Notes: generated from the letters alone by a model not told the origin. Positions 1-9,580 are shown, counted from the first letter of the stretch. The stretch is 64,000 nt of DNA from Brevibacillus ruminantium (GCF_023746555.1 NZ_CP098755.1:1268001-1332000); one strand, 5' to 3'. Program-made: numbers and translations.

Positions 1-1281
1 TCCAAAGCAAGTGGCCGAATCATGCAGGTGCATGCCAAAGTCGGGGATCAGGTAAAGGCAGGGCAACCGATCGTGACGCTGGAGGGTGAGGAGATCAATA
101 TCCAGCTCCAACGCTCGGAAGCAGCACTTCTTTCTGCACAAGCCAGGTACAAGGAAGCCAAAGAAGGAACGCCGGAGGAGACGGTGGCCCAGACCAAAAA
201 CCAGCTGACCGATCTTCAAAACAAATACGACACAGCAAAGAAAGAGCTGGAGCGGACGACGACTCTGTATCAGCAGGGGGCCATATCAGCCGCGGAATAC
301 GAAAAAGCAAAAGCAGCGCTGGACAGCGCCGCAATCAGTCTGGAAAACCAGAAGGAGAAGCTGAAGCTCGATCAAAAGGGGCCGACAGAATCCTCGTTGG
401 CAACGGCCCAAGCTACACTGAAGCAGGCTGAAGCGGATCTGGCACTGTCTCGGCTCAACGCATCCAATCTCGTCGTGAAAGCGCCGATTGATGGCGTTAT
501 TGGCTCACTTCAGGCTGCTGTCGGGAGCAATGTAGGCACGAATACTGAGATTGCCCAGATTATCAATCTGACAAAAATAAAGGTAAAGACACAGGCTACG
601 GAAAGTCAGGTAGGCTTGTTTCGCAATGGACAAGAAGTAGAGGTCAAAGTCCCATCCGTTCAGTTGGTTACGAAAGGGATCGTCTCCTCGGTCAGCCCGC
701 TTGCTGATGCATCCAAATCGTATCCGATCGAGATCGAAATCGACAATCCCGATCTGCAGCTGAAGGCCGGCATGATAGCCTCCATCGAAATGACGGGAAA
801 GCCGCATGATGCCCTGATCATCCCCAGAGAAGCGATCATCTCGCGGGAAGCGCAGGATTACGTGTACATCGTCGAGGACGACAGGGCAAAAATGGTTGCG
901 GTAAAACGTGGAGAGTCGGATGGCGAACGTGTCGAGATCCTGGAAGGGCTTTCGGCCGGCGAAAGCGTCGTCATCAAAGGACAAAACACGCTGACAGACG
1001 GTTCCGGTGTGGTCGTAATCGACCCGAATCAGCCAAATTCGTCTGATTCGATTCAAAACAAGGACCGGCAACGAGGGCCGGGCAACCAAGGGAACCCGGG
1101 CAGAGGTCAAGGCCAAGGCCAGGGACAAGGTCAATGGGAGGGCCAAGGACAAGGGCAGGGCAAGGGACAAGGTCAGCGGCAGAAGCAAGGTCAGGGCCAG
1201 GGACAACCGCAGGGCCAAGGCCAGGGAAATAGCCCGGCCAGCCCGGAAAATCAGGAACCCGCAGCCGCGCCAAAAGGATAG
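1..1281 (+). CDS. RND efflux periplasmic-adaptor-type subunit (HlyD/MFP family), 5' end outside window
   Basis: The frame is open from base 1, so the N-terminus (signal or membrane anchor) is missing; 426 residues are visible. They begin inside a lipoyl-like half-motif (VGDQVKAGQPIVTLEG), followed by a long alpha-helical hairpin rich in Ala, Glu, Lys and Gln (about residues 35-145). The second lipoyl half (VVKAPIDGVIGSLQAAVGSN) and the beta-barrel and membrane-proximal domains come next. This is the standard order of a membrane-fusion protein that links an RND pump to the exterior. The last ~50 residues are a low-complexity Gly-Gln tail with scattered Lys/Arg/Pro, which is unusual for the family. 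The RND transporter starts 10 bases downstream, so the two form an operon. Substrate is unknown; the closest well-known context is SwrC (YerP) of Bacillus. Confidence 0.9.
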   Translation, partial: SKASGRIMQVHAKVGDQVKAGQPIVTLEGEEINIQLQRSEAALLSAQARYKEAKEGTPEETVAQTKNQLTDLQNKYDTAKKELERTTTLYQQGAISAAEYEKAKAALDSAAISLENQKEKLKLDQKGPTESSLATAQATLKQAEADLALSRLNASNLVVKAPIDGVIGSLQAAVGSNVGTNTEIAQIINLTKIKVKTQATESQVGLFRNGQEVEVKVPSVQLVTKGIVSSVSPLADASKSYPIEIEIDNPDLQLKAGMIASIEMTGKPHDALIIPREAIISREAQDYVYIVEDDRAKMVAVKRGESDGERVEILEGLSAGESVVIKGQNTLTDGSGVVVIDPNQPNSSDSIQNKDRQRGPGNQGNPGRGQGQGQGQGQWEGQGQGQGKGQGQRQKQGQGQGQPQGQGQGNSPASPENQEPAAAPKG

Positions 1282-1291
1282 GTGAACCTTC

Positions 1292-4200
1292 ATGCATATA
1301 TCTGATCATTCCATTCGTCGGCCCGTGACTGTCATGATGGGTGTCCTGATGGTGATTATTTTGGGAATTCTCTCCCTGATGCGAATCCCTATCGACCTCT
1401 ATCCACCAATTGAGATTCCGACCGTGGCTGTATCGACAAGCTATTCCGGAGTCGGTCCCAAAGAAATAGAAAATCTGGTGACCAAGCCGATTGAGCAGGC
1501 TGTGGCAACAGTAGCCGGAATCAAATCGGTCACCTCCACCTCCCGGGAGGGCTCCTCTCAGGTGATCGTGGAGTTTAACTATGGCACAGATATTGACGCA
1601 TCTGTCTCGGAGATTCAGCAAAAGGTGGAGCGGGTCAGAAGATCGCTGCCTGATGATGCGGATTCGCCAACGGTAATGCGTTTTGACCCGAACAGCTCCC
1701 CGATTTTGACGCTGGCGGTCTCCTCGCAGATGAGCGCGGACCAGCTCCGCGCCTTTGTCGATGAGCAGGTCGTCCCGTATCTCGAACGTTTGGAAGGAGT
1801 GGCTTCGGTCACGGTATCGGGCGGTTTGCAAAGAGAGATTACGGTGCGTGTCGACACTGACAAGCTGGAGCAGTACGGTGTCACGCTGGCTGATATCAGT
1901 CAGCAGCTTCGCAATCAGAATCTGAACTCCCCAGGCGGTACAGTGACAGAGGGCGGGACCACCTATACGGTTCGCGCCATGGGAAAATTCTCCTCTGTGG
2001 ATGACATCAAAAAGGTAGCGATTCCGCTGCGGGGCGACGGTCATGTGTTCCTGGAGGATCTCGCGCTCGTTACGGAAGGCTACAAGGCTGTATCGATCGA
2101 AAGCAAAATGGACGGGCAGCCCACTGTAACACTGTCGATCATGAAGCAGTCCGGGACCAACACGGTCGCTGTGGTTGACCGCATCAACGAAGAACTGGAG
2201 AAGATCAAGAATTCCCTATCGGTGGAAATGAATGTGTTCAGTATCTCTGACCAGTCCGCGTTTATCCGCGCATCGATTAATACCCTGGTCCACGACACGC
2301 TCATCGGGGGCATCCTGGCCATCTTCATCATCTGGTTTTTCCTGAAAAGCATCAGCAACACACTGATTATTGGAACCGCTATTCCCATTTCCATCATCGC
2401 CACGTTTGCCCTGATGTTCTTTGTCAATATGTCGCTCAATACGATGAGTCTGGGAGGCCTCACGCTCGGTGTCGGGATGATCGTGGACGATGCCATCGTC
2501 GTCCTGGAAAATATCCATCGCCACCGGCACAAAGGGCTATCGATCAGACAGGCGGCGGTCGCGGGAACAAAAGAAGTGGCGATGCCGGTCATTGCCGCTA
2601 CGCTTACGACGGTTGCCGTCTTCTTTCCCATCGTGTTTGTCGAGGGCGTGACGGCCCAGTTGTTTAAAGACATGGGTGTCACGGTTTCCTTCGCCCTCTT
2701 GGCATCGCTCGTGGTATCGCTGACTGTCACCCCGATGCTGACAGTGAAATGGACCGCATCCCAAAAGCTGGGGAAAAAGGCGGAAAAGGTTGATGCCAGG
2801 AACCGTGGGTCTCAGCTTTACAAGCGATTGTTAGCCTGGTCGCTTGGCCATCGAAAAAGCGTGCTCGCCATCGCGCTTTCTTCTTTGATCGGAGGCGTCG
2901 GATTGGTGCCGTTTATCGGGATGGAAGTCATGCCTGCTTCCGATCAGGGCCAGGTCAATATCTCCTTTTCTCTGCCGAATGGAACCGAGCTGGAGAAGAC
3001 GAGAGAGGTACTGACCAAGGCGCTGGAGATCGCATCCGGTGTTCCGGAGGCCAAGACGATCTTCTCCAGCCTCGGCAGCGCCAACGCTACGCGCGGCGGA
3101 AATGCAAACAGCTCAGCCGCATCGCTTATGCTCGTCCTGTCAGACCCGTCGGAGCGAACGCGCACAACAGCGGAAGTAGTCGATGATCTGCGCAACAAGC
3201 TGAATCGCTTTCCCGGAGCGCGTGTCCGTGTAAGTGAATCGGGCGGCATGATGTTGCCTGGTCTTGGAGGGCAGGGCTTTGGCGGCAGCTCCGCTCCGAT
3301 TTCCTACGCCTTGCGGGGAAGCGACGAAGCAACCCTGAAGGATTTGGCTGAGCGCCTCACCAATGCCATTGCCGATGTTGACGGCATCCGCGAAGCAGAT
3401 AATACGCTGGAGGAGTCACGCCCTGAGATTCAGGTTCGGCTGAATCGGATGAAAGCAGCAGGACTGGGCATCACCCAATCCGCATTGACCAGTACGATTC
3501 AAACTGCTTTGCGGGATCAGGTAGCGACACGCATGGAGACTGGCGGAAGCGAAATCGATGTCACCCTCAAGCTGGATAAAGAGCGGACAGCCAGTATGCA
3601 AGATATTGAAAATCTGCTCATGACAACACCCCGAGGAGAAATCATCCAGGTGAAAGAGGTTGCGGATGTCGTCATTGCAGGAGGACCGCAGAGCATCCAG
3701 CGCTACAATCAAGCCCGCGTGGTCAATGTAACCGGGATGCTCGCACCCGGACGTGATTTGGGCAGCGTTTCGGAAGAACTGAATCGCGTAATCGCCAATT
3801 TTCCCGTTCCGCCAGGCTATGTCATCGAAAAGCAAGGGCAGAACCAGCAGTTGGATGAAACCACCAAAGGTATGATTCTGGCCTTCGGTCTTGCGGTGGT
3901 GCTGGTTTACATCATTCTGGCAGCGCAATTCGAATCGCTCGTTTACCCGCTTTCGATCATGCTGTCGGTGCCGCTCTCGTTTTTCGGCGCCAGCTTTAGT
4001 CTCTGGGTGACCGGACGAACACTGAGCATACCCGCATTTATCGGGATTATCCTCCTGACGGGAATCGTGGTGCGCAATGCCATCGTACTGGTCGACTTTA
4101 TCAATGTTCTGCGCAGGCAAGGGATGGGGCGCACAGAAGCGATATTGACTGCTTCCCCGATCCGCCTGCGCCCGATTATGATGACGACGCTGTGTACCGT

Positions 4201-4423
4201 TATGGGCCTCTTCCCGCTCGCTTTAGGGATTGGAGAGGGCGGGGCAAGTCAGTCCCCGATGGCCACCGTCGTGATCGGAGGCTTGCTTTTCTCTACACTC
4301 CTTACATTGATCGTCATTCCGGTGGTGTATTCACTTCTGGACGATTTGCAGAGATGGCTGAGAAAAATCGGCACCATCTTCCAACCCTCTCGCAAGATCA
4401 AGACCGCGAGTCTGGAAGAATAG
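1292..4423 (+). CDS. RND (AcrB/HAE1-type) multidrug efflux transporter, SwrC-like
   Basis: A 1043-residue protein, the normal length for an AcrB-type proton/drug antiporter of the cytoplasmic membrane. The N-terminus (HISDHSIRRPVTVMMGVLM) is the first transmembrane helix. The proton-relay pair in TM4 is present as VDDAIVVLENIH (Asp399 and Asp400). The large extracytoplasmic porter loops and the mirrored second half (LTGIVVRNAIVLVDFINVL, then IRLRPIMMTTL) are intact. It follows the adaptor gene by 10 bases and is followed by a two-component system that probably regulates it. In Bacillus subtilis the RND protein SwrC exports surfactin-type lipopeptides; that substrate is only a suggestion here. 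No frameshift or missing key residue was seen. Confidence 0.95.
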   Translation: MHISDHSIRRPVTVMMGVLMVIILGILSLMRIPIDLYPPIEIPTVAVSTSYSGVGPKEIENLVTKPIEQAVATVAGIKSVTSTSREGSSQVIVEFNYGTDIDASVSEIQQKVERVRRSLPDDADSPTVMRFDPNSSPILTLAVSSQMSADQLRAFVDEQVVPYLERLEGVASVTVSGGLQREITVRVDTDKLEQYGVTLADISQQLRNQNLNSPGGTVTEGGTTYTVRAMGKFSSVDDIKKVAIPLRGDGHVFLEDLALVTEGYKAVSIESKMDGQPTVTLSIMKQSGTNTVAVVDRINEELEKIKNSLSVEMNVFSISDQSAFIRASINTLVHDTLIGGILAIFIIWFFLKSISNTLIIGTAIPISIIATFALMFFVNMSLNTMSLGGLTLGVGMIVDDAIVVLENIHRHRHKGLSIRQAAVAGTKEVAMPVIAATLTTVAVFFPIVFVEGVTAQLFKDMGVTVSFALLASLVVSLTVTPMLTVKWTASQKLGKKAEKVDARNRGSQLYKRLLAWSLGHRKSVLAIALSSLIGGVGLVPFIGMEVMPASDQGQVNISFSLPNGTELEKTREVLTKALEIASGVPEAKTIFSSLGSANATRGGNANSSAASLMLVLSDPSERTRTTAEVVDDLRNKLNRFPGARVRVSESGGMMLPGLGGQGFGGSSAPISYALRGSDEATLKDLAERLTNAIADVDGIREADNTLEESRPEIQVRLNRMKAAGLGITQSALTSTIQTALRDQVATRMETGGSEIDVTLKLDKERTASMQDIENLLMTTPRGEIIQVKEVADVVIAGGPQSIQRYNQARVVNVTGMLAPGRDLGSVSEELNRVIANFPVPPGYVIEKQGQNQQLDETTKGMILAFGLAVVLVYIILAAQFESLVYPLSIMLSVPLSFFGASFSLWVTGRTLSIPAFIGIILLTGIVVRNAIVLVDFINVLRRQGMGRTEAILTASPIRLRPIMMTTLCTVMGLFPLALGIGEGGASQSPMATVVIGGLLFSTLLTLIVIPVVYSLLDDLQRWLRKIGTIFQPSRKIKTASLEE

Positions 4424-4507
4424 CATAGTATAATAGAAAAAGTGAAAGTAACGGAAAAGTGGCATTCACAGAAATGCCGTTTTTCTCTGCGGAAGGAGAG
4501 GTGTGCC

Positions 4508-5182
4508 ATGCGAATTCTCGCAGTTGAGGATGAACGAGCCCTGTTAGAGGCCATTTGCGGCGTTTTGCAAGAGGAAGGCTACCAGGTAGATCGCGCAGAA
4601 CGTGGCGATGAAGGCTATCTGTTAGCCGAACGCGGCATTTACGATCTGCTGGTTCTGGACATCATGATGCCCGGAATGGATGGGGTGGCACTGGTCAAAA
4701 AACTGCGGGCAAAGGGACAGATGACGCCGGTCCTGCTGCTCACCGCCAAAGACAGTGTGGAATCCCGCGTAGAGGGGCTGGATGCGGGAGCAGATGACTA
4801 CCTGGTCAAGCCTTTTGCTGTCGAAGAGCTGCTGGCCCGCACGAGAGCGCTTTTGCGGAGAAACGGGAAGTACACGACGGACGGTGAACTCTCCTATGGG
4901 CCGATTTCCCTGCGGACAAACGAGCATGACGCTTACGTGGATGTGCACCCGTTGAAGCTGACCAGCAAGGAGTATGACCTTTTGCAATATTTTCTTCACA
5001 ACCGGGAGCAAATCCTGACGCGTGATCAGATCTTTGACCGAATCTGGGGGATTGATTCGGAAGCCAACTACGGCATTGTCGATTTGTACGTGCACTACCT
5101 GCGCAAAAAATTGGCCGATTACGATTGTGACCATTACATCCGTACGGTTCGCAATGTCGGGTATATCTTAAAGGAGAGCTAG
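4508..5182 (+). CDS. OmpR/PhoB-family response regulator
   Basis: 224 residues: an N-terminal receiver domain with the acidic pair Glu7/Asp8, the phospho-acceptor Asp51 (LVLDIMMPGMDG) and the conserved Lys in YLVKPF. A C-terminal winged-helix DNA-binding domain follows (LTSKEYDLLQYFLHN, then IVDLYVHYLRKKL). The ATG at 4508 is preferred because AAGGAGAG sits 7 bases upstream. An in-frame GTG at 4442 would add 22 residues that fit no receiver domain and has no ribosome site. It lies about 85 bases after the RND transporter and 4 bases before the sensor kinase, so the four genes probably act together, with this protein controlling the pump. That regulatory link is inferred from position only. 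Confidence 0.93.
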   Translation: MRILAVEDERALLEAICGVLQEEGYQVDRAERGDEGYLLAERGIYDLLVLDIMMPGMDGVALVKKLRAKGQMTPVLLLTAKDSVESRVEGLDAGADDYLVKPFAVEELLARTRALLRRNGKYTTDGELSYGPISLRTNEHDAYVDVHPLKLTSKEYDLLQYFLHNREQILTRDQIFDRIWGIDSEANYGIVDLYVHYLRKKLADYDCDHYIRTVRNVGYILKES

Positions 5183-5186
5183 ACGG

Positions 5187-6449
5187 ATGTTCAAAAAGAC
5201 CCGCATCCGCCTGGTGATTCTCAATGTGATCGTATTTGTGATTCTTTTGAACGGCTTGGGCAGCGCGCTCTACTTTTCCATGCAGTACCGCTTGATTTCA
5301 CAGGTGGACAAGGAACTGATCAGGGCGGGAAAAAGGCTGGCCCAGGCTCCGCCTCCGTTCCTGAAAGCAGATCGCAAACGATTCCCTGACGTCGACAGAA
5401 GAATTATCTTTTTGCTATGGGATGACAAGGGCGGGCTGATCGGCAATTTTTACGGGGAAACGTTGGAAAGGGAGGAACTGCTGCCGTTTCATCCCGACCG
5501 TCGGGCAGCAGAGATCGAGAATGTCTCCGAAAATGGACAGACCTACAGGGTTTACACCATGTTTGTCGATAAACAGATACTCGATCAGGGAAAGATCAAA
5601 ACGGTGAGCTATATCCAGTTGATCTACAACCTGGAGCCCGAGATGAACATGCTGGGCACGCTTCTGTACGTGCTCGGGATCGGAGGTCTGGTCAGCATCG
5701 GAATTGCCTTGTTTGCAGGGCTCTTTTTAGCCAAGCGGGCGCTGATTCCGATACAGCAGTCGTGGGAGAAACAGCAGCAGTTTATCGCGGATGCCTCCCA
5801 TGAATTGCGGACGCCGCTCTCTGTGATTCTGGTCAATCTGGAGAGGCTGTTCCGCTCACCCGGCCGGACGATTGAAGAGGAGAGCGAGCATATTCTGGTC
5901 AGCATCCAGGAGACGAGGCGGTTGAACAAGCTGGTGTCCGACCTGCTGACGCTGGCCCGCACCGATTCCAATGAACTGCAGCTTTTAAAACAAACCGTCC
6001 CAATGGGGGAGCTGGTGGAGAAAAGCGTCCAGACTTTTCGCCAGCTTGCGACAGTCCGAGGCATCTCGATCGAGACGGACATTCAGCAGCCGCTGGAGAT
6101 GAGCGGGGATCAGGAAAGGCTTCAGCAACTGCTCGTCATCATGCTCGACAACGCGCTCAAGTACTCGTACGAACAGGGAGTGATTGCCGTTAGCTGCAAA
6201 CGCGATGGCCACGGAATTTCCCTGATCGTCAAAGATTCGGGCATCGGGATTTCACAAGAGGATATTCCCTATGTGTTCGACCGCTTTTATCGGGCGGATA
6301 AAATGCGCTCCCGAAAGCTGGAGGGCACCGGGCTGGGATTGTCCATCGCCAAATGGATTGTCGACGCGCACGGCGGCAAAATCCGCGTGGAGAGCGAAGA
6401 GGGGAAAGGAACCAGCTTTATCGTCTGGCTGCCAGTGAAAAGCGGCTAA
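5187..6449 (+). CDS. membrane sensor histidine kinase, partner of the upstream response regulator
   Basis: 420 residues. Transmembrane segments at about 8-29 and 154-182 flank an extracytoplasmic sensor loop of about 125 residues with no family I recognise. The catalytic core is complete: H-box ADASHELRTPLSV with His205, N-box MLDNALKYS, G1 VKDSGIGIS, F-box YVFDRFYR and G2 GTGLGLSIAKWIV. The start ATG is preceded by AAAGGAGAG and lies 4 bases after the regulator stop, the usual spacing for a co-translated pair. It probably senses an envelope or toxic-compound signal and controls the RND pump upstream; the signal cannot be read from sequence. Confidence 0.93.
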   Translation: MFKKTRIRLVILNVIVFVILLNGLGSALYFSMQYRLISQVDKELIRAGKRLAQAPPPFLKADRKRFPDVDRRIIFLLWDDKGGLIGNFYGETLEREELLPFHPDRRAAEIENVSENGQTYRVYTMFVDKQILDQGKIKTVSYIQLIYNLEPEMNMLGTLLYVLGIGGLVSIGIALFAGLFLAKRALIPIQQSWEKQQQFIADASHELRTPLSVILVNLERLFRSPGRTIEEESEHILVSIQETRRLNKLVSDLLTLARTDSNELQLLKQTVPMGELVEKSVQTFRQLATVRGISIETDIQQPLEMSGDQERLQQLLVIMLDNALKYSYEQGVIAVSCKRDGHGISLIVKDSGIGISQEDIPYVFDRFYRADKMRSRKLEGTGLGLSIAKWIVDAHGGKIRVESEEGKGTSFIVWLPVKSG

Positions 6450-6576
6450 TCCCCGGCCAGATCCCCCATGAAGGCTGCCCGGCATGGCGGACGATAGCCA
6501 GCCTCAGGAAAAAGGCGGGAATCATATTGGTAAGTATGTTATTCACGGACACTGCCCTGCCGTCAACGAGAATGAA

Positions 6577-6627
6577 AAAGAAGCCGATTCCTCCACGACA
6601 TGGATGGAATCGACTTCTTTGCTTTTT
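6577..6627. terminator. bidirectional intrinsic terminator between the kinase and aspartase genes
   Basis: A 15-base stem (6577-6591 with 6606-6620) with one C/A mismatch and a short loop is followed by a T-rich run at 6623-6627. On the minus strand the stem is followed by a shorter T stretch, so it can serve both convergent genes. Confidence 0.75.
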
Positions 6628-6632
6628 GTTGA

Positions 6633-8060
6633 TTACTCTTTAAACAACAGAGATGCTCCGGCAATACCCGGATGCGTCATTTCAAATGGATCGAGGATCA
6701 AATCCAGCTCTTCCTCGGTCAGTACGTTGTGCTCCAGGCAAAGCTCTCGCACTGATCTGCCCGTGAGGATTGCTTCGCGGGCGATGCGCGCAGCCACTTC
6801 ATAGCCGAGGTGCGGATTGACGGCGGTGATGATTCCGACGCTTTTTTCCACGTAGGCTTTCATCACTTCTTCATTCGCTTTGATCCCGTCGAGGCAGTAT
6901 TCTTTGAACACGCGGAAACCGTTGTTCATGATGCTGATGGACTGCAGCAGGTTAAAGACGAGAACAGGCTCCATCACATTCAATTCCAGTTGCCCTGCTT
7001 CGGAGGCGAGACAGATCGTATGGTCGTTTCCGATGACCTGGAAGGCGATTTGGTTGAGCACTTCTGCCATCACCGGATTTACTTTCCCCGGCATGATCGA
7101 AGAACCAGGCTGGCGGGCAGGCAGGGCGATTTCCCCGAGACCGGCACGCGGACCGGAAGCCATCAGGCGCAGGTCGTTGGCGATTTTGGACATGTTGATC
7201 ATGCAAACCTTCAGGGCTGCCGAAACTTCCGTATACGCATCTGTATTTTGTGTAGCGTCGACCAGATCAGAGGCACCTTTGATCGGGAAGCTGGTGATCT
7301 CGGCCAATTGTTTGACGACACTCTCGATGTAACGAGGATCAGCATTCAGCCCGGTACCTACCGCCGTGGCTCCCATGTTTACTTCAAACAGATGCTGACG
7401 GGAGCTGGAGATACGCGAGATATCGCGAGAAAGTACTTTGCGGTACGCTTCGAATTCCTGGCCCAGACGGATTGGCACCGCATCTTGCAGATGGGTTCGG
7501 CCCATTTTGATCACGCCGTCAAATTCCTGGGCTTTTTTCGAGAAGGCTTCCTGAAGCAGCTCCATTGTGTCGAGCAGTTGATCCAGCATCATCAGCACAG
7601 CGATGTGAATGGCTGTCGGAAAAGCGTCATTGGTTGACTGCGACATATTTACATGGGTATTGGGACTTACCTGGAAGTAGTCCCCTTTTTCAAATCCGAG
7701 GATTTCCAGCGCGCGATTGGCAATCACTTCGTTGGCGTTCATATTGATCGAGGTCCCGGCTCCACCCTGAATCGGGTCGACGATAAACTGGTCGTGCAAC
7801 TGGCCCGCGATGACTTCTTCTGCAGCCTGCACGATGCCTGTACCGATGCGGCGGTTCAACTGCCCCGTCTCCATATTGGCGATGGCAGCGGCCTTTTTGA
7901 CCATAGCGATGGCGGTGATCAACGATTCGTGAATCCGGTACCCCGTAATGGGAAAGTTCTCCACTGCCCGGAGTGTTTGCACTCCATAGTAGGCATTCTT
8001 CGGCACTTCCTTTTCTCCGAGAAAGTCTTTTTCGATTCGTTTGGATTCTGCTGCGTCCAT
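6633..8060 (-). CDS. aspA: aspartate ammonia-lyase (aspartase)
   Basis: 475 residues, normal for the aspartase/fumarase superfamily. The N-terminal block (EKDFLGEKEVPKNAYYGVQT) and the motif THVNMSQSTNDAFPTA are typical of aspartase. The superfamily signature loop with the catalytic Ser is GSSIMPGKVNPVMAE, near residue 320. It reversibly deaminates L-aspartate to fumarate and ammonia in the cytoplasm. The start at 8060 is chosen because AGGAG lies about 9 bases upstream and family similarity begins there; an upstream ATG at 8096 would add 12 unrelated residues. Fumarase is the main alternative within the superfamily but the N-terminal block argues against it. It is a single gene with no operon partner and converges on the two-component genes. 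Confidence 0.93.
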   Translation of the reverse strand: MDAAESKRIEKDFLGEKEVPKNAYYGVQTLRAVENFPITGYRIHESLITAIAMVKKAAAIANMETGQLNRRIGTGIVQAAEEVIAGQLHDQFIVDPIQGGAGTSINMNANEVIANRALEILGFEKGDYFQVSPNTHVNMSQSTNDAFPTAIHIAVLMMLDQLLDTMELLQEAFSKKAQEFDGVIKMGRTHLQDAVPIRLGQEFEAYRKVLSRDISRISSSRQHLFEVNMGATAVGTGLNADPRYIESVVKQLAEITSFPIKGASDLVDATQNTDAYTEVSAALKVCMINMSKIANDLRLMASGPRAGLGEIALPARQPGSSIMPGKVNPVMAEVLNQIAFQVIGNDHTICLASEAGQLELNVMEPVLVFNLLQSISIMNNGFRVFKEYCLDGIKANEEVMKAYVEKSVGIITAVNPHLGYEVAARIAREAILTGRSVRELCLEHNVLTEEELDLILDPFEMTHPGIAGASLLFKE

Positions 8061-8277
8061 GTCTATCCATCTCCTACAGGATTTTTTTGGAAACAAACTA
8101 AGTTGTTTACTCTCATCAAAAGCGTATCATAGTTTGACCAAAAGAAGTAGGGATAGATCGCTTCTCGAAATTTTTTTAGCCAGACTGGACAACGTAGGAT
8201 ATGGAAGGAATTTTCTGGATCAGACTGGTAATGACGGTTTGGGAGTGGATCAAATGAGCAGGGGAAATGGACGAAAG

Positions 8278-8306
8278 TTGACATTCAATCGGAATTGATT
8301 TAAACT
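8278..8306 (+). promoter_or_regulatory. sigma-A promoter of the MarR-SDR operon
   Basis: TTGACA at 8278-8283, a 17-base spacer, then TAAACT at 8301-8306. The AT-rich stretch at 8322-8352 just downstream contains overlapping short inverted repeats around AAATATTT. It is a plausible MarR operator, but the symmetry is too simple to be sure. Confidence 0.7.
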
Positions 8307-8378
8307 GAGGAAGAAATAAGTTAAATATATTAACTATTAAATATTTTAATAAAATAAGGGAGGTGATGATATCCTTTC

Positions 8379-8816
8379 ATGGAGCATAAGCAATCACTCG
8401 CCAACCTGTTTTCGAGCATGATGCACAAGTTTGTTCTTGCTTATGGCAAGGTACTGGATGCGGATATCTCCGGTTCACAGGTGTACATGCTGGAAATCCT
8501 GGAGAACGAAGGCTCGAAGAGAAGTACGGAATTGGCGGCCCAATTGGAGATCAGTCTGCCTGCCGTAACCAATCTGTCTAATAAGCTGGTAAAAAAAGGT
8601 TATGTGGAACGTTCGATCCCGGCAGAGGATCGGCGGGTAACCAATCTGCACATTACTCCTGCTGGTTCTGCTGTATTGGAGAGGATCATGTCCAAGTATT
8701 ATCACCTGACCGATACCATCTGGGCCGATTTTTCTTCCGAAGAACTAGCCCAACTCTTGCAGTACTACGAGAAAATGGTAGCCAATCTCGAGACGTACCA
8801 ACCTGACAAGGAGTGA
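8379..8816 (+). CDS. MarR-family transcriptional regulator
   Basis: 145 residues with a MarR winged helix: the recognition region LEISLPAVTNLSNKLVKKGY, the wing with the conserved AEDRRVTNLHIT, and a C-terminal dimerisation helix. GGGAGGTGATG lies 13-20 bases upstream of the ATG, slightly far but strong. The short-chain dehydrogenase starts 7 bases after the stop, so the pair is an operon in which this repressor probably controls itself and the enzyme. The ligand is unknown; MarR proteins typically respond to phenolics, lipids or oxidants. Confidence 0.92.
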   Translation: MEHKQSLANLFSSMMHKFVLAYGKVLDADISGSQVYMLEILENEGSKRSTELAAQLEISLPAVTNLSNKLVKKGYVERSIPAEDRRVTNLHITPAGSAVLERIMSKYYHLTDTIWADFSSEELAQLLQYYEKMVANLETYQPDKE

Positions 8817-8823
8817 ATACAAC

Positions 8824-9579
8824 ATGACAACACAATCACAGGTAGCCGTCATTACAGGTGCAGGAAGCGGAATGGGCCGCGCCGCCTCGCTTAAGCTGGC
8901 CGACAAAGGCATGAAGCTGGTGCTGGTCGATTTCAACGAACAAACAGGTGAAGAGACTCTCGGACTTGTCAAAGAAAAAGGTGCAGAAGCGATTTTTGTC
9001 AAAGCCAATGTGGCAGAAAGCGCCGATGTGCAAAACTATGTGAACCAAGCTGTGGAGACCTTCGGACGGATCGATGTCTTTTTCAACAACGCCGGTATTA
9101 TCCAAAAGCCTTATCTGCTGGCAGACATTCCGGAAAACGAATTTGACCGCGTTTTCTCCGTGAATGCCAAGGGTGTCTTTCTGGGCTTGAAATACGTTCT
9201 GAAAGTGATGGAGAAACAAGGGGAGGGCCTGATCATCAACACGGCTTCTACCGCAGGTGTCAAGCCGGAACACAGTGTAGCCGCCTACTCTGCGTCGAAG
9301 CATGCTGTCGTCAGCCTGACCAAGTCTGCTGCGATGGAATACGCCAAGACAGGCATTCGCATCAATGCCGTCTGCCCCGGTGGTGTCACTACCAACCTGG
9401 TCGCCGCCTTTCAGCAAAACATCGAGGAAACCGGCAATGTGCCCGAGATTGTATTCCCGCGCATGGGCCGAATGGCAGAGGCGGAAGAGATCGCCAATGT
9501 GGTCGCATTCCTGGCTTCTTCGGAATCCTCGTATATGACCGGTTCGATCGTGCTGGTAGACGGCGGTCTGACGCTGTAG
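8824..9579 (+). CDS. short-chain dehydrogenase/reductase (SDR, classical)
   Basis: 251 residues, the typical classical SDR length. Visible motifs are the cofactor loop TGAGSGMGRA, the structural NNAG, a Ser in INTASTAG, the catalytic YSASK (Tyr155, Lys159) and the PGGVTTNL segment after the active site. An acidic residue after the second strand (LVLVDFNE) favours NAD(H). AAGGAG lies 10 bases upstream of the ATG. It is co-transcribed with the MarR regulator. The substrate cannot be assigned; automated annotation would likely say glucose 1-dehydrogenase or 3-oxoacyl-ACP reductase, neither supported by context. Confidence 0.92.
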   Translation: MTTQSQVAVITGAGSGMGRAASLKLADKGMKLVLVDFNEQTGEETLGLVKEKGAEAIFVKANVAESADVQNYVNQAVETFGRIDVFFNNAGIIQKPYLLADIPENEFDRVFSVNAKGVFLGLKYVLKVMEKQGEGLIINTASTAGVKPEHSVAAYSASKHAVVSLTKSAAMEYAKTGIRINAVCPGGVTTNLVAAFQQNIEETGNVPEIVFPRMGRMAEAEEIANVVAFLASSESSYMTGSIVLVDGGLTL

Positions 9580-9580
9580 C

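Noticed and set aside
505-1293. A 262-codon minus-strand frame rich in Leu/Ala repeats, and overlapping frames to 2044
   Set aside because: It is the antisense of the Gly-Gln tail and adaptor gene; no ribosome site and no protein-like pattern.
6484-6804. 106-codon plus-strand frame after the sensor kinase
   Set aside because: It crosses the terminator and runs antisense to the aspartase 3' end, with no ribosome site.
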